Source: Phycicoccus sonneratiae (GTDB taxonomy: Bacteria; Actinomycetota; Actinomycetes; Actinomycetales; Dermatophilaceae). Taken from it: a DNA stretch of 64,000 nt. A program made the position numbers and the translations under genes. Shown in pieces: positions 14,402 to 22,448 of the stretch (its first letter is position 1; each line of letters opens with the position of its first letter). Where the stretch lies: positions 310,001 to 374,000 of the forward strand of contig NZ_JAFDVD010000003.1 in NCBI RefSeq assembly GCF_016887965.1. Direction: 5' to 3'. Under the pieces are notes generated by a model. It was not told the origin of the DNA. It did not search any database and worked only from the letters and a program-made list of their open reading frames with translations.

Positions 14402-15388
14402 ATGGCCCTCACGCTGACCCGCGCCCTCGAGGCGGTCCTCGACGGCGAGGACGCCGAGGCCCTGCGGCGGGCGACGGCGCGGCTCATCGAGGTGTACCGC
14501 TCCGGGGCCCCACCGGAGGAGCAGGCGCTGCGCGATCCCGTGTCCGCGGCGGCGTACGCGGCCTACCGGATGCCGGCCACCCACGCCGCCGTGTCGCGGG
14601 TGCTTCGGTACGCGATGGAGGTCGCACCCGACCTGGCCCCGCGCTCGCTCGTCGACGTCGGCGGCGGCACGGGTGCGGCCGCGTGGGCGGTGGCCGAGGC
14701 GTTCCCTGAGGTGGCCTCCGTGGAGGTGCTCGACGCATCCGCCGACGCCCTGTCGCTCGGGGCGCGCATCGCACGCAACGGACCGCCCGTCGTCGCGGGC
14801 GCGCGCTGGACCCGGGCCGACTTGACCGTGAACAGCCTTCTGCCGCAGGCCGACCTGGCGACCATCAGCTACGTCCTCGGCGAGCTGCCCGGCGACCTCC
14901 CGGACCGGGTCGTCGACGCGTCGGTCGCGGCGGCGGGCGTCGTGGCCGTCGTCGAGCCGGGCACGCCGCGGGGCTTCGCCGCCGTGCACGCCGCGCGCGA
15001 ACGCCTGCTGGGCGCCGGGTGGCACCTCGTCGCTCCCTGCCCGCACGAGGACGCCTGCCCGCTGGCGGCCGCCGGCGACTGGTGCCACCTCGCGGTGCGC
15101 CTCGACCGGACCGCACTGCACCGCCGCCTCAAGGGCGGCGCCCTGGGCCACGAGGACGAGAAGGTGTCGTACGTCGTGGCCCGCCGGGAGCCCGCCGCGC
15201 TGCCCGGGGGTCGCGTCCTGCGGCACCCGGTGACCCGCAAGGGGATGGTCCGGCTCGAGCTCTGCCGGGCGGACGGCACGGCCGCCGCCGAGGTCGTCAG
15301 CAAGCGCCAGGGCCCGCGTTACCGGGCCGCGCGCCACGCCGGGTGGGGGGACCGGTGGCCGCCGGAGGGAACGGACGCGGCAGACTGA
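14402..15388 (+). CDS. Rsm22/METTL17-type small-ribosomal-subunit methyltransferase-like protein with Fe-S cysteines
   Basis: 328 residues. The SAM-binding-type motif is SLVDVGGGTGAAAWAVAEAF, and the family core follows (ISYVLGEL, VVEPGTPRGF). Four cysteines, Cys213, Cys219, Cys228 and Cys288, form the CPHxxxC...WCHLAVR...LC arrangement that binds a [4Fe-4S] cluster in mitochondrial METTL17. Rsm22 proteins act in small-subunit ribosome assembly; bacterial members are untested. The start ATG at 14402 has AGGAGG nine bases upstream. Monocistronic, between a two-component system and HU. Confidence 0.88.
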   Translation: MALTLTRALEAVLDGEDAEALRRATARLIEVYRSGAPPEEQALRDPVSAAAYAAYRMPATHAAVSRVLRYAMEVAPDLAPRSLVDVGGGTGAAAWAVAEAFPEVASVEVLDASADALSLGARIARNGPPVVAGARWTRADLTVNSLLPQADLATISYVLGELPGDLPDRVVDASVAAAGVVAVVEPGTPRGFAAVHAARERLLGAGWHLVAPCPHEDACPLAAAGDWCHLAVRLDRTALHRRLKGGALGHEDEKVSYVVARREPAALPGGRVLRHPVTRKGMVRLELCRADGTAAAEVVSKRQGPRYRAARHAGWGDRWPPEGTDAAD

Positions 15389-15461
15389 CCGTTGACGCCG
15401 CTGGACAGGAACCGGCGGTAGCGTCGGGATTTCAGCACCAACGACAACCAGGAAAGGTCCC

Positions 15462-15740
15462 ATGTCGACCAAGAAGGACATCGCCCAGGCCGTCGCCCAG
15501 CGCACGGACGTCTCCGCGTCCGCCGCCGAGGAGATCATCAACGCGGCGCTCGACGTCGTCGGTGAGCACCTCGCCAAGGGTGAGGACGTCAAGCTCGCCG
15601 GCTTCGGCAGCTTCGAGACCCGCGAGCGCGCCGCGCGCACCGGCCGCAACCCGCAGACCGGCGAGGAGATCCAGATCGCCGCGTCGACGTCGGTCGGCTT
15701 CAAGGCCGCCGCGCAGCTCAAGCGCGCCGTCAACGGCTGA
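15462..15740 (+). CDS. hup: HU-family DNA-bending protein (short form)
   Basis: 92 residues, the full HU fold: STKKDIAQAVAQRTDVSASA, the VKLAGFGSFETRERAAR segment, and the DNA-binding arm GRNPQTGEEIQIAAS. It lacks the long Lys/Ala-rich tail of mycobacterial-type HupB, so it is the HupA-like short form. An AGGAAAGG Shine-Dalgarno precedes the ATG. Upstream, TTGACG (15392) and TAGCGT (15419) are possible promoter elements, but the 21-base spacer is longer than usual. A strong hairpin terminator follows. Confidence 0.96.
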   Translation: MSTKKDIAQAVAQRTDVSASAAEEIINAALDVVGEHLAKGEDVKLAGFGSFETRERAARTGRNPQTGEEIQIAASTSVGFKAAAQLKRAVNG

Positions 15741-15758
15741 CGCAGCAGCACACGCCAC

Positions 15759-15787
15759 GGGGCGCCGACCACCACGGTCGGCGCCCC
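15759..15787 (+). terminator. terminator of the HU gene
   Basis: GGGGCGCCGACC (15759-15770) pairs perfectly with GGTCGGCGCCCC (15776-15787) around ACCAC, 18 bases after the HU stop codon, then GTTCGC. Confidence 0.85.
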
Positions 15788-15811
15788 GTTCGCATCTCCC
15801 ACCCCGACTTG

Positions 15812-15870
15812 TTGCGAGTTCGGCCGCTCGACACACGGCCAACAAGGGTGTCGAGCGGCGGAACTCGCAA
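15812..15870. repeat. intergenic inverted repeat, 23-base arms
   Basis: Arms at 15812-15834 and 15848-15870 match at 22 of 23 positions around a 13-base loop, and pairing continues outward with imperfections to about 15802-15879 (ACTT against AAGT). Both arms carry TTGCGAGTTC and GCTCGACAC. It lies after the HU terminator, so a second terminator is not needed. It may be a repetitive palindromic unit of this genome. Confidence 0.75.
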
Positions 15871-15935
15871 TAAGTGGGGACATCTCGGGGTTGGCCCGAG
15901 GGACCGCACTCCCCCGACGCCGTAGGAGAGACCGC

Positions 15936-16457
15936 ATGAGCCTGGAGCGCCCGACCGCCCCGAACCCGTACGAGATGCTGCCCGCGGTCCCGTCGTTCAC
16001 CGTGACGAGCGACGACGTGACCGACGGCGCGCCGCTCAAGGACGACCAGGTCGCCGACCAGGGCAACACCTCGCCCCAGGTCTCGTGGAGCGGCGCCCCC
16101 GAGGGGACGCAGAGCTACGTCGTCACCGTCTTCGACCCCGACGCCCCGACCCCGTCGGGCTTCTGGCACTGGGTGCTCGTCGACGTCCCCGCCGACGTGA
16201 CCTCCCTGCCCGCCGGTGCCGCCACGCAGGACCTGCCCGGCAACGCCTTCCACGTCCGCAACGACGGCGGCGAGGCCGGGTTCACGGGCGCCGCCCCGCC
16301 CGAGGGCGACGTGCCGCACCGCTACTACCTCGTCGTGCACGCCGTCTCCGAGCCCACGCTCGGGGTCGATGCCGACGCCTCCCCCGCCGTGGTGTCCTTC
16401 AACCTGGCCTTCACGACGCTCGGCCGGGCGGTCATCCACGGGACCTACCAGCACTGA
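15936..16457 (+). CDS. YbhB/YbcL-family (PEBP-like) protein
   Basis: 173 residues of the phosphatidylethanolamine-binding protein family, bacterial Raf-kinase-inhibitor-like branch. Hallmarks are [20 protein letters not shown], the anion-pocket motif [20 protein letters not shown], and [20 protein letters not shown]. No signal peptide. The molecular role of bacterial members is not settled. The ATG at 15936 follows TAGGAGAG. A perfect hairpin ends the transcription unit. Confidence 0.95.
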   Translation: MSLERPTAPNPYEMLPAVPSFTVTSDDVTDGAPLKDDQVADQGNTSPQVSWSGAPEGTQSYVVTVFDPDAPTPSGFWHWVLVDVPADVTSLPAGAATQDLPGNAFHVRNDGGEAGFTGAAPPEGDVPHRYYLVVHAVSEPTLGVDADASPAVVSFNLAFTTLGRAVIHGTYQH

Positions 16458-16504
16458 TGACGGCAGCCGTCGCCGGCCCGGGCGACGGATTCCGCAGCCC
16501 GAAT

Positions 16505-16538
16505 GCGCCCCCGCTGCCCTTTCCGGCAGCGGGGGCGC
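16505..16538 (+). terminator. terminator of the PEBP-like gene
   Basis: GCGCCCCCGCTGCC (16505-16518) pairs perfectly with GGCAGCGGGGGCGC (16525-16538); the loop is CTTTCC. The stem ends five bases before the -10 element of the next gene. Confidence 0.85.
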
Positions 16539-16542
16539 CCCG

Positions 16543-16548
16543 TATGCT
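16543..16548 (+). promoter_or_regulatory. -10 element TATGCT, leaderless promoter for the aldehyde dehydrogenase
   Basis: TATGCT ends seven bases before the ATG at 16556, and no Shine-Dalgarno is visible. An in-frame ATG at 16544 lies inside the -10 and is therefore an unlikely start. Confidence 0.55.
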
Positions 16549-16555
16549 CACGAGC

Positions 16556-18034
16556 ATGCACCAGTACATCGGCGGTGAGCGCCGGGCCGCGAGCAGCGGT
16601 GAGGGCTTCGACGTCCTCGACCCCAGCACCGACGAGACGGTCGAGACCGTCACCCTCGCCGGCCCCGACGACGTCGACGCCGCGGTGTCGGCCGCGCACG
16701 CCGCCTTCGCGGAGTGGTCGCGCGCCACGCCGGTCGAGCGCGCCACCGTCCTCACGAAGGCCGCCGCCCTCCTCGACGAGCGCGCCGAGGAGATCGCGCA
16801 GCTCGAGTCGCGGCAGGCCGGCAAGCCGATCCGCCTCGCCCGCGAGTTCGACGTGCCCGGCACGGTCGACAACACCGCGTTCTTCGGCGCCGCCGCCCGC
16901 CGTCTCGACGGGATGGCCAGCGGCGAGTACTCGGGCGACCACACCAGCTCGATCCGGCGCGAGCCGATCGGCGTCGTCGGGTCGATCGCCCCGTGGAACT
17001 ACCCGCTGCAGATGGCCGCCTGGAAGGTGCTGCCCGCCATCGCCGCCGGCAACACCATCGTCCTCAAGCCCGCAGAGATCACCCCGCTCACCTCGCTGCT
17101 CTTCGCCGAGGCGTTCACCGAGGCCGGCGCCCCGGCAGGCGTCGTCAACGTCGTCACCGGCACCGGGCCGGTCGCCGGCGAGCACCTCGTCGGGCACCCC
17201 GACGTCGCGATGACCTCCTTCACCGGGTCGACCGCCGTCGGCCGCCGGGTGATGGCCACCGCCGCGGCCACCGGCAAGCGGGTGCACCTCGAGCTCGGCG
17301 GCAAGGCGCCGTTCGTCGTGTTCGACGACGCCGACCTCGAGGCCGCCGTCCACGGCGCCGTCGCCGGCTCCCTCATCAACACCGGCCAGGACTGCACCGC
17401 CGCCACCCGCGCCATCGTCCACCGCTCGGTCCACGACGCGTTCGTCCGGGGTGTCGCCGACCTCTTCGCCCAGGTCCGCATCGGCGCGACGCCCGACCCC
17501 GCCACCGACCTCGGCCCGCTGTCCTCGCGCGCCCACCAGGACAAGGTCGCCGGGATGGTCGAGCGCGCCCGCGGCTACGCGAAGGTCGTCACCGGCGGCC
17601 GCGCCCCCGGTGGTGACCTCGCCCGCGGCTCCTACTACGAGCCGACCCTGGTCACCGACGTGCCGCTCGACTCCGAGATCTGGACCGACGAGGTCTTCGG
17701 GCCGGTGCTCGTCGTCGTGCCGTTCGACGACGACGACGAGGCGATCCGCCTGGCCAACGACACCGAGTTCGGCCTCGCCGCGAGCGCCTGGACCCGCGAC
17801 ACCTACCGCGCGGGTCGCGCCTCGCGCGAGATCGCGGCAGGCTGCGTGTGGGTCAACGACCACATCCCGATCATCAGCGAGATGCCGCACGGCGGGTACA
17901 AGCACTCCGGTTTCGGCAAGGACATGTCCGCCTACTCGTTCGACGAGTACACCAACGTCAAGCACGTCATGCACGACATCACCGGCGAGGCCCGCAAGGC
18001 CTGGCACCGCACGATCTTCACCCTGCCGGGCTGA
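16556..18034 (+). CDS. aldehyde dehydrogenase, aminobutyraldehyde/betaine-aldehyde type
   Basis: 492 residues, NAD(P)-dependent aldehyde dehydrogenase superfamily. Active-site Glu246 (LELGGKAPF) and nucleophile Cys280 (NTGQDCTAATR) are present, as are PWNYPLQMAAWKVLPAIAAGN and the C-terminal MPHGGYKHSGFGKDMS. The wording around NTGQDC and GYKHSGFGKD is typical of gamma-aminobutyraldehyde dehydrogenases of putrescine breakdown. An aminotransferase gene follows 31 bases downstream, so the pair probably converts an amine-derived aldehyde to an amino acid and then deaminates it. The exact substrate is inferred. Confidence 0.92.
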   Translation: MHQYIGGERRAASSGEGFDVLDPSTDETVETVTLAGPDDVDAAVSAAHAAFAEWSRATPVERATVLTKAAALLDERAEEIAQLESRQAGKPIRLAREFDVPGTVDNTAFFGAAARRLDGMASGEYSGDHTSSIRREPIGVVGSIAPWNYPLQMAAWKVLPAIAAGNTIVLKPAEITPLTSLLFAEAFTEAGAPAGVVNVVTGTGPVAGEHLVGHPDVAMTSFTGSTAVGRRVMATAAATGKRVHLELGGKAPFVVFDDADLEAAVHGAVAGSLINTGQDCTAATRAIVHRSVHDAFVRGVADLFAQVRIGATPDPATDLGPLSSRAHQDKVAGMVERARGYAKVVTGGRAPGGDLARGSYYEPTLVTDVPLDSEIWTDEVFGPVLVVVPFDDDDEAIRLANDTEFGLAASAWTRDTYRAGRASREIAAGCVWVNDHIPIISEMPHGGYKHSGFGKDMSAYSFDEYTNVKHVMHDITGEARKAWHRTIFTLPG

Positions 18035-18065
18035 CCCGGACCGACTCACCGAAAGGCCTTCCGCG

Positions 18066-19442
18066 ATGACCGAGTTCGCCTCCCCCGACGTCCGGCCCGA
18101 CACCGACAAGGGCGCCCAGGTGGCCCGCGACGACCGCGCCCACGTCTTCCACTCGTGGTCCGCGCAGGCTCAGATCGCGCCGCTGCCGATCGCCGGCGCG
18201 TCCGGCTCGTACTTCTGGGACTTCGAGGGCAAGCGCTACCTCGACTTCTCGAGCCAGCTGGTCAACGTCAACATCGGCTACCAGCACCCGAAGCTCGTCG
18301 CCGCCATCCAGGAGGCCGCGGCCCGTCAGTGCACCATCGCCCCGAGCTTCGCCGACGAGTCGCGCTCCGAGGCGGCCCGGATGATCGCCGAGCGTGCCCC
18401 CGGCGACCTCGACAAGGTGTTCTTCACCAACGGCGGCGCCGAGGCCACCGAGAACGCGATGCGGATGGCGCGCATCCACACCGGCCGGCACAAGATCCTC
18501 ACGACGTACCGCAGCTACCACGGCGCGACGAGCGGCTCGATCCTCGCCACCGGTGAGCCGCGCCGCTGGGGGTCCGAGCCTGGCGCACCGGGATTCGTCC
18601 ACTTCTGGGGCCCGTACCCGTTCCGGTCCGCGTTCCACTCGACGTCTCCGGAGCAGGAGTGCGAACGCGCGCTGCAGCACCTGCGCGACACGATCATGGT
18701 CGAGGGCCCGCAGACCATCGCCGCGATCATGCTCGAGACCGTCGTCGGCACCAACGGCATCCTCGTGCCGCCGGACGGCTACCTCGCCGGCGTCCGCGAG
18801 CTCTGCGACGAGCACGGCATCCTCTGGATCGCCGACGAGGTGATGGCCGGCTTCGGGCGCTGCGGCGAGTGGTTCGCCGTCGACCACTGGGGCCTGGCCC
18901 CCGACCTCATCTGCTTCGCCAAGGGCGTCAACAGCGGGTACGTGCCGCTCGGCGGCGTCGTGATGTCGGCGCGCGTGGCGGCGACCTTCGACGACCGCCC
19001 GTACCCGGGCGGCCTCACCTACTCCGGCCACCCGCTGGCCTGCGCCTCGGCCGTCGCGTCGATGCGGATCTTCGAGGAGGAGGGCATCCTCGAGCACGTC
19101 CGGAAGATGGCCGACACCGTCATCGGGCCGCGCCTGGAGGAGATCCGGGCCAAGCACCCGTCGGTCGGCGAGGTGCGCGGGCTCGGGGTGTTCTGGGCGC
19201 TCGACCTCGTCAAGGACACGACGACGAACGAGGCGCTCGTGTCCTACAACGCCTCGGGCGAGGCGGCCAAGCCGATGGCCGAGCTGATGGCCGCGTGCAA
19301 GGCCGAGGGCCTCTGGCCGATGACGCACTTCAACCGGTTGCACGTCGTGCCGCCGTGCACGACGACCGCCGAGGAGCTGGCCGAGGGGCTCGACGTCCTC
19401 GACCGCGCCCTCGACGTCGCCGACGCGCACGTCACCGCCTGA
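18066..19442 (+). CDS. class III PLP-dependent aminotransferase
   Basis: 458 residues. PLP Lys286 lies in CFAKGVNSGYVPLGGV. The cofactor-binding FTNGGAEATENAMRMAR, YRSYHGATSGS and IADEVMAGFGRCGEW are all intact. The family includes GABA, putrescine, taurine and beta-alanine transaminases using pyruvate or 2-oxoglutarate. Its position behind an aminobutyraldehyde-type dehydrogenase favours an omega-amino acid or diamine substrate. The segment FVHFWGPYPFRSAF resembles taurine-pyruvate-type enzymes, so taurine remains an alternative. The ATG at 18066 is preceded by a weak GAAAGG. Confidence 0.9.
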   Translation: MTEFASPDVRPDTDKGAQVARDDRAHVFHSWSAQAQIAPLPIAGASGSYFWDFEGKRYLDFSSQLVNVNIGYQHPKLVAAIQEAAARQCTIAPSFADESRSEAARMIAERAPGDLDKVFFTNGGAEATENAMRMARIHTGRHKILTTYRSYHGATSGSILATGEPRRWGSEPGAPGFVHFWGPYPFRSAFHSTSPEQECERALQHLRDTIMVEGPQTIAAIMLETVVGTNGILVPPDGYLAGVRELCDEHGILWIADEVMAGFGRCGEWFAVDHWGLAPDLICFAKGVNSGYVPLGGVVMSARVAATFDDRPYPGGLTYSGHPLACASAVASMRIFEEEGILEHVRKMADTVIGPRLEEIRAKHPSVGEVRGLGVFWALDLVKDTTTNEALVSYNASGEAAKPMAELMAACKAEGLWPMTHFNRLHVVPPCTTTAEELAEGLDVLDRALDVADAHVTA

Positions 19443-19474
19443 CCCCCGACCCGACTTTCTCTCCGGATGCCGGA

Positions 19475-19518
19475 ACCTTCAGCGACCGGCCCCTTGCAAG
19501 GGGTCGGTCGCTGAAGGT
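19475..19518. terminator. 44-base near-perfect palindrome between convergent genes
   Basis: The left arm ACCTTCAGCGACCGGCCCC and the right arm GGGGTCGGTCGCTGAAGGT pair with one mismatch around a TTGCAA centre. It sits 33 bases after the aminotransferase stop and about 50 bases past the stop of the convergent secreted-repeat gene, so it is probably a bidirectional terminator. Confidence 0.75.
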
Positions 19519-19571
19519 CGTGGCAGGTCGCGGCCTCGAGGCGCCCCTCGGGCGCAGGCCCGGCGGGTGGC

Positions 19572-20117
19572 TCAGGTCGCGCTGGGCGACGCGGAGGGCG
19601 CGGGCGAGGGGTTGCTCGGCTTCGTCGGCAGCTCGACGCCACACTTCTCCGCCGCCGCCTTCAGGTCGGCCCGGACGGACTGGCGCTGCTCCTTGCTCAG
19701 GGGGCCCCACGGCCGCGTGACCTTCGCGTCGTCGAGGCACTGCTTCTGGGTGTCGGAGAGGTCGTTCCAGAACGCCCGGGCCTTCGGGAAGGGCAGCTCG
19801 ACGCCGCACTTCTGCGCGGCGGCGGTGACCTGGTCGCGCAGGGCCTTGCGCTCGGAGTCGTCGAGCGGGCCGACCGGGCGGCTGACCTTCGCGTCCTCGA
19901 GGCACTGCTTCTGGGTGTCGGACAGCTTCTTCCACCAGGCGCGACCGGGGTGGATCTTCGCCTGGGGGGTGGTGTCATCGGCCGTGGCAGCGACGCTCAC
20001 GGCGTCGACGGCGGCGACGGGTGCCGGAGCGGCGGTGGCGCTCGTGGCGACGATGCCGGTGGTGACGGCGGCGCCGCCGACGGCGAGCGCGACGAGGGAG
20101 GTGCGGAGGGCGGGCAT
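19572..20117 (-). CDS. secreted protein with two cysteine-containing 50-residue repeats
   Basis: 181 residues. A signal peptide (MPALRTSLVALAVGGAAVTT) precedes two copies of one module at about residues 60-109 and 115-164, each built on LSDTQKQCL-DAKV-RP-GPL...KCGVELP. Each copy has two Cys (72 and 104; 127 and 159), probably disulfide-bonded outside the cell. The tail is Pro/Ser-rich. The DNA also repeats closely (for example around 19731 and 19896), so the duplication is recent. The ATG at 20115-20117 has AAGGAG upstream. I know no named family. It is divergent from the two-component system at 20287, which may control it. Confidence 0.82.
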   Translation of the reverse strand: MPALRTSLVALAVGGAAVTTGIVATSATAAPAPVAAVDAVSVAATADDTTPQAKIHPGRAWWKKLSDTQKQCLEDAKVSRPVGPLDDSERKALRDQVTAAAQKCGVELPFPKARAFWNDLSDTQKQCLDDAKVTRPWGPLSKEQRQSVRADLKAAAEKCGVELPTKPSNPSPAPSASPSAT

Positions 20118-20286
20118 CGGGTGCTCCTTGGAGAGGTCGTCGGGTGCGGTGACGTTGACGAGAGTGGAGCCCGACCCTCGCGACCACTGCGCGTGAACCT
20201 CGGGGGTTGCTGGAGATCGGCACTGGCCGCGCTTTTCAGCAAGTCCCGAGGATTCCTCCAGACAGCTCGGCGCCGGCCGTGGGAGC

Positions 20287-20988
20287 GTGGGCGCCGTGGC
20301 CGAGACCCCCGCCCCGCGCGTCCTCGTCGTCGACGACGAGGAGAACATCAGCTACCTCGTCTCCTCCGCCCTGCGCCTCGCCGGGATGGACGTGACGACC
20401 GCCGCGACCGGCGAGGAGGCGCTGACCACGGCGGCCCGCACCGCGCCCGATGTCGTGGTCCTCGACGTGATGCTCCCCGACCTCGACGGCTTCGAGGTCC
20501 TGCGCCGCCTGCGCGCCATCGGCAGCAGCGCTCCCGTCCTCTTCCTCACCGCGCGCACCGACACCGCCGACCGGGTGCGCGGGCTGACGAGCGGCGGCGA
20601 CGACTACATCACCAAGCCGTTCGCGCTCGAGGAGCTCGTCGCGCGCGTCCACGTCGCGCTCCGTCGCGGGGGCGCGGCCGCCGCCCCGAGCGCCCGCCAC
20701 CGGGTGCACGACCTCGTCCTCGACGAGGACCAGCACCGCGTGTGGCGCGGCGACACCGAGGTCCACCTCACCGCCACGGAGTTCAGCCTGCTGCGCCTGC
20801 TCCTCGTCAACGCCGGCCGTGTCGTCACCCGCGCGCAGATCCTCGACCACGTCTGGCAGTACGACTTCGCGGGCGAGACGGCCATCATCGAGTCCTTCGT
20901 CTCGACGCTGCGCAAGAAGGTCGACGCCGTGCCGCCGAAGCTCGTCCACACCGTCCGCGGCGTCGGCTACAGCGTGCGGGAGCCGTGA
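20287..20988 (+). CDS. OmpR-family response regulator
   Basis: 233 residues. Receiver domain with Asp16-Asp17, phospho-acceptor Asp60 (VLDVMLPDLDG), and Lys of TKPFALEEL; winged-helix output domain with HLTATEFSLLRLLLVNAGRVVTR, ending VRGVGYSVREP. The GTG start at 20287 is used; a GTG nine bases later is equally possible. The stop overlaps the kinase start (TGATG). Confidence 0.93.
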   Translation: MGAVAETPAPRVLVVDDEENISYLVSSALRLAGMDVTTAATGEEALTTAARTAPDVVVLDVMLPDLDGFEVLRRLRAIGSSAPVLFLTARTDTADRVRGLTSGGDDYITKPFALEELVARVHVALRRGGAAAAPSARHRVHDLVLDEDQHRVWRGDTEVHLTATEFSLLRLLLVNAGRVVTRAQILDHVWQYDFAGETAIIESFVSTLRKKVDAVPPKLVHTVRGVGYSVREP

Positions 20989-22343
20989 TGACCCTGCGCC
21001 GGCGGCTCGTCGCCGCGGTGGCGGTGCTCGCCGTCCTGTCGGTGGTCGCCGGCGTCACCGTCGTCCTCGTCCAGCGGGCCTTCCTCCTCGGGCGGCTGGA
21101 CGCCCAGATCAGCGCCCTCGCCGAGAACCCGCGCGCCGTCCTCCTCGCCTCGCAGCGCTCCGAGGGCGCGGTGGCGACCGCCGCCCTCAGTGACGTCTAC
21201 GTCGGCCGGATGGGCGCCGACGGCCGGCTGAGCACCGTCCTCGCCCCGCAGGCCGACCCCACCCTCGTCCCCGACCTCGAGCCCGGCGAGCGCGTCCTCA
21301 CGCCCGCCGGCCGGTCCACCGCCTCCGGCGACGCGCCCCGCGTCCGGGTCGTCACCGTCCCCCTGGCCAACGGGCGCGCGCAGGCCGTCATCGCCGTCCC
21401 GACGACCTCGGCCGACCTGACGACCCGGCGGCTGGCGCTGACCCTCGGGCTCACCGGCCTGGTCGTCGCGGCCTTCGTCGGGCTGCTGCTCTGGTGGGTC
21501 GACCGGCTCGGGCTGCGGCCGATCGCCGAGATGACCGATGCCGCCGACGCCATCACCGCGGGCGACACCTCACGGCGCGTCCCGCCCGGGCCGCCCGGCA
21601 CCGAGGCGGCGCGGCTCGGCGAGGCGCTCAACACGATGATCGACACGACGACCGCGACGAACGAGCGGATGCGCCGGTTCGTCGCCGACGCCTCGCACGA
21701 GCTGCGCACCCCGCTGACGACCCTCGGCGGGTACGCGGCCCTGCACGCCACCCGCGAGCCCGGCCCGCTCGACGACCGCGGCCGGGCCGACGTCGACGAC
21801 GCGATGCGCCGGATCGGCGACGAGGCGGCCCGGATGCGACGCCTCGTCGACGGCCTGCTCGACCTCGCCGGGCTCGACGCCCCGGACGCCCTGCGCCGCG
21901 AGCCGGTCGACCTCGCCGAGGTGCTGCGCGACGTCGCCTCCGACCTGCGCGTCGTCGCGCCCGACCGGGTCGTCACCCTCGACGCCCCCGAGCACCTCGT
22001 CGTCACCGCCGACCGCGACCGCGTCACCCAGGCCCTCGTCGGGCTGACGTCGAACGCGGTGCGGCACACCCCGGACGGCACGCCCGTCGCGCTGCGGGTG
22101 CTCGTCCGGCCGGGGTGGGTGCGGGTCGAGGTCGCCGACGCCGGGCCGGGCATCCCCGCCGAGCACCTGCCCCACCTGCTCGAGCGCTTCTACCGGGTCG
22201 ACCGATCGCGCTCGTCCGGCAGCGGTGGGTCCGGGCTCGGGCTGGCCGTCGTCGACGCCGTCGCCCGGGCGCACGGCGGGTCGGTCGAGGTGACGTCGGA
22301 GGCCGGGCGGGGCACGGTCTTCGCCCTCGTCCTGCCCGCCTGA
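20988..22343 (+). CDS. sensor histidine kinase
   Basis: 451 residues. An N-terminal membrane helix (about 8-28) is followed by an outer domain of about 120 residues with a segment rich in small residues, then a second helix (about 148-168), HAMP, HisKA with His237 (DASHELRTPLTTL), and HATPase with LTSNAVRHTPDG, DAGPGIPAEH and GGSGLGLAVV. This architecture is of the PhoR/MprB-TcrY type common in Actinobacteria. It is coupled to the response regulator by a TGATG overlap. Signal unknown. Confidence 0.93.
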   Translation: MTLRRRLVAAVAVLAVLSVVAGVTVVLVQRAFLLGRLDAQISALAENPRAVLLASQRSEGAVATAALSDVYVGRMGADGRLSTVLAPQADPTLVPDLEPGERVLTPAGRSTASGDAPRVRVVTVPLANGRAQAVIAVPTTSADLTTRRLALTLGLTGLVVAAFVGLLLWWVDRLGLRPIAEMTDAADAITAGDTSRRVPPGPPGTEAARLGEALNTMIDTTTATNERMRRFVADASHELRTPLTTLGGYAALHATREPGPLDDRGRADVDDAMRRIGDEAARMRRLVDGLLDLAGLDAPDALRREPVDLAEVLRDVASDLRVVAPDRVVTLDAPEHLVVTADRDRVTQALVGLTSNAVRHTPDGTPVALRVLVRPGWVRVEVADAGPGIPAEHLPHLLERFYRVDRSRSSGSGGSGLGLAVVDAVARAHGGSVEVTSEAGRGTVFALVLPA

Positions 22344-22448
22344 CCCTGTGGACGGGCTCGGCGGATGTCGCCGTCGCGACGTACGGTGGGGTGTTCAGGG
22401 TTCGCCGGAGCAGGGGCGGTCCCACGCCCGTGCGAGGAGGGGTTGCCG

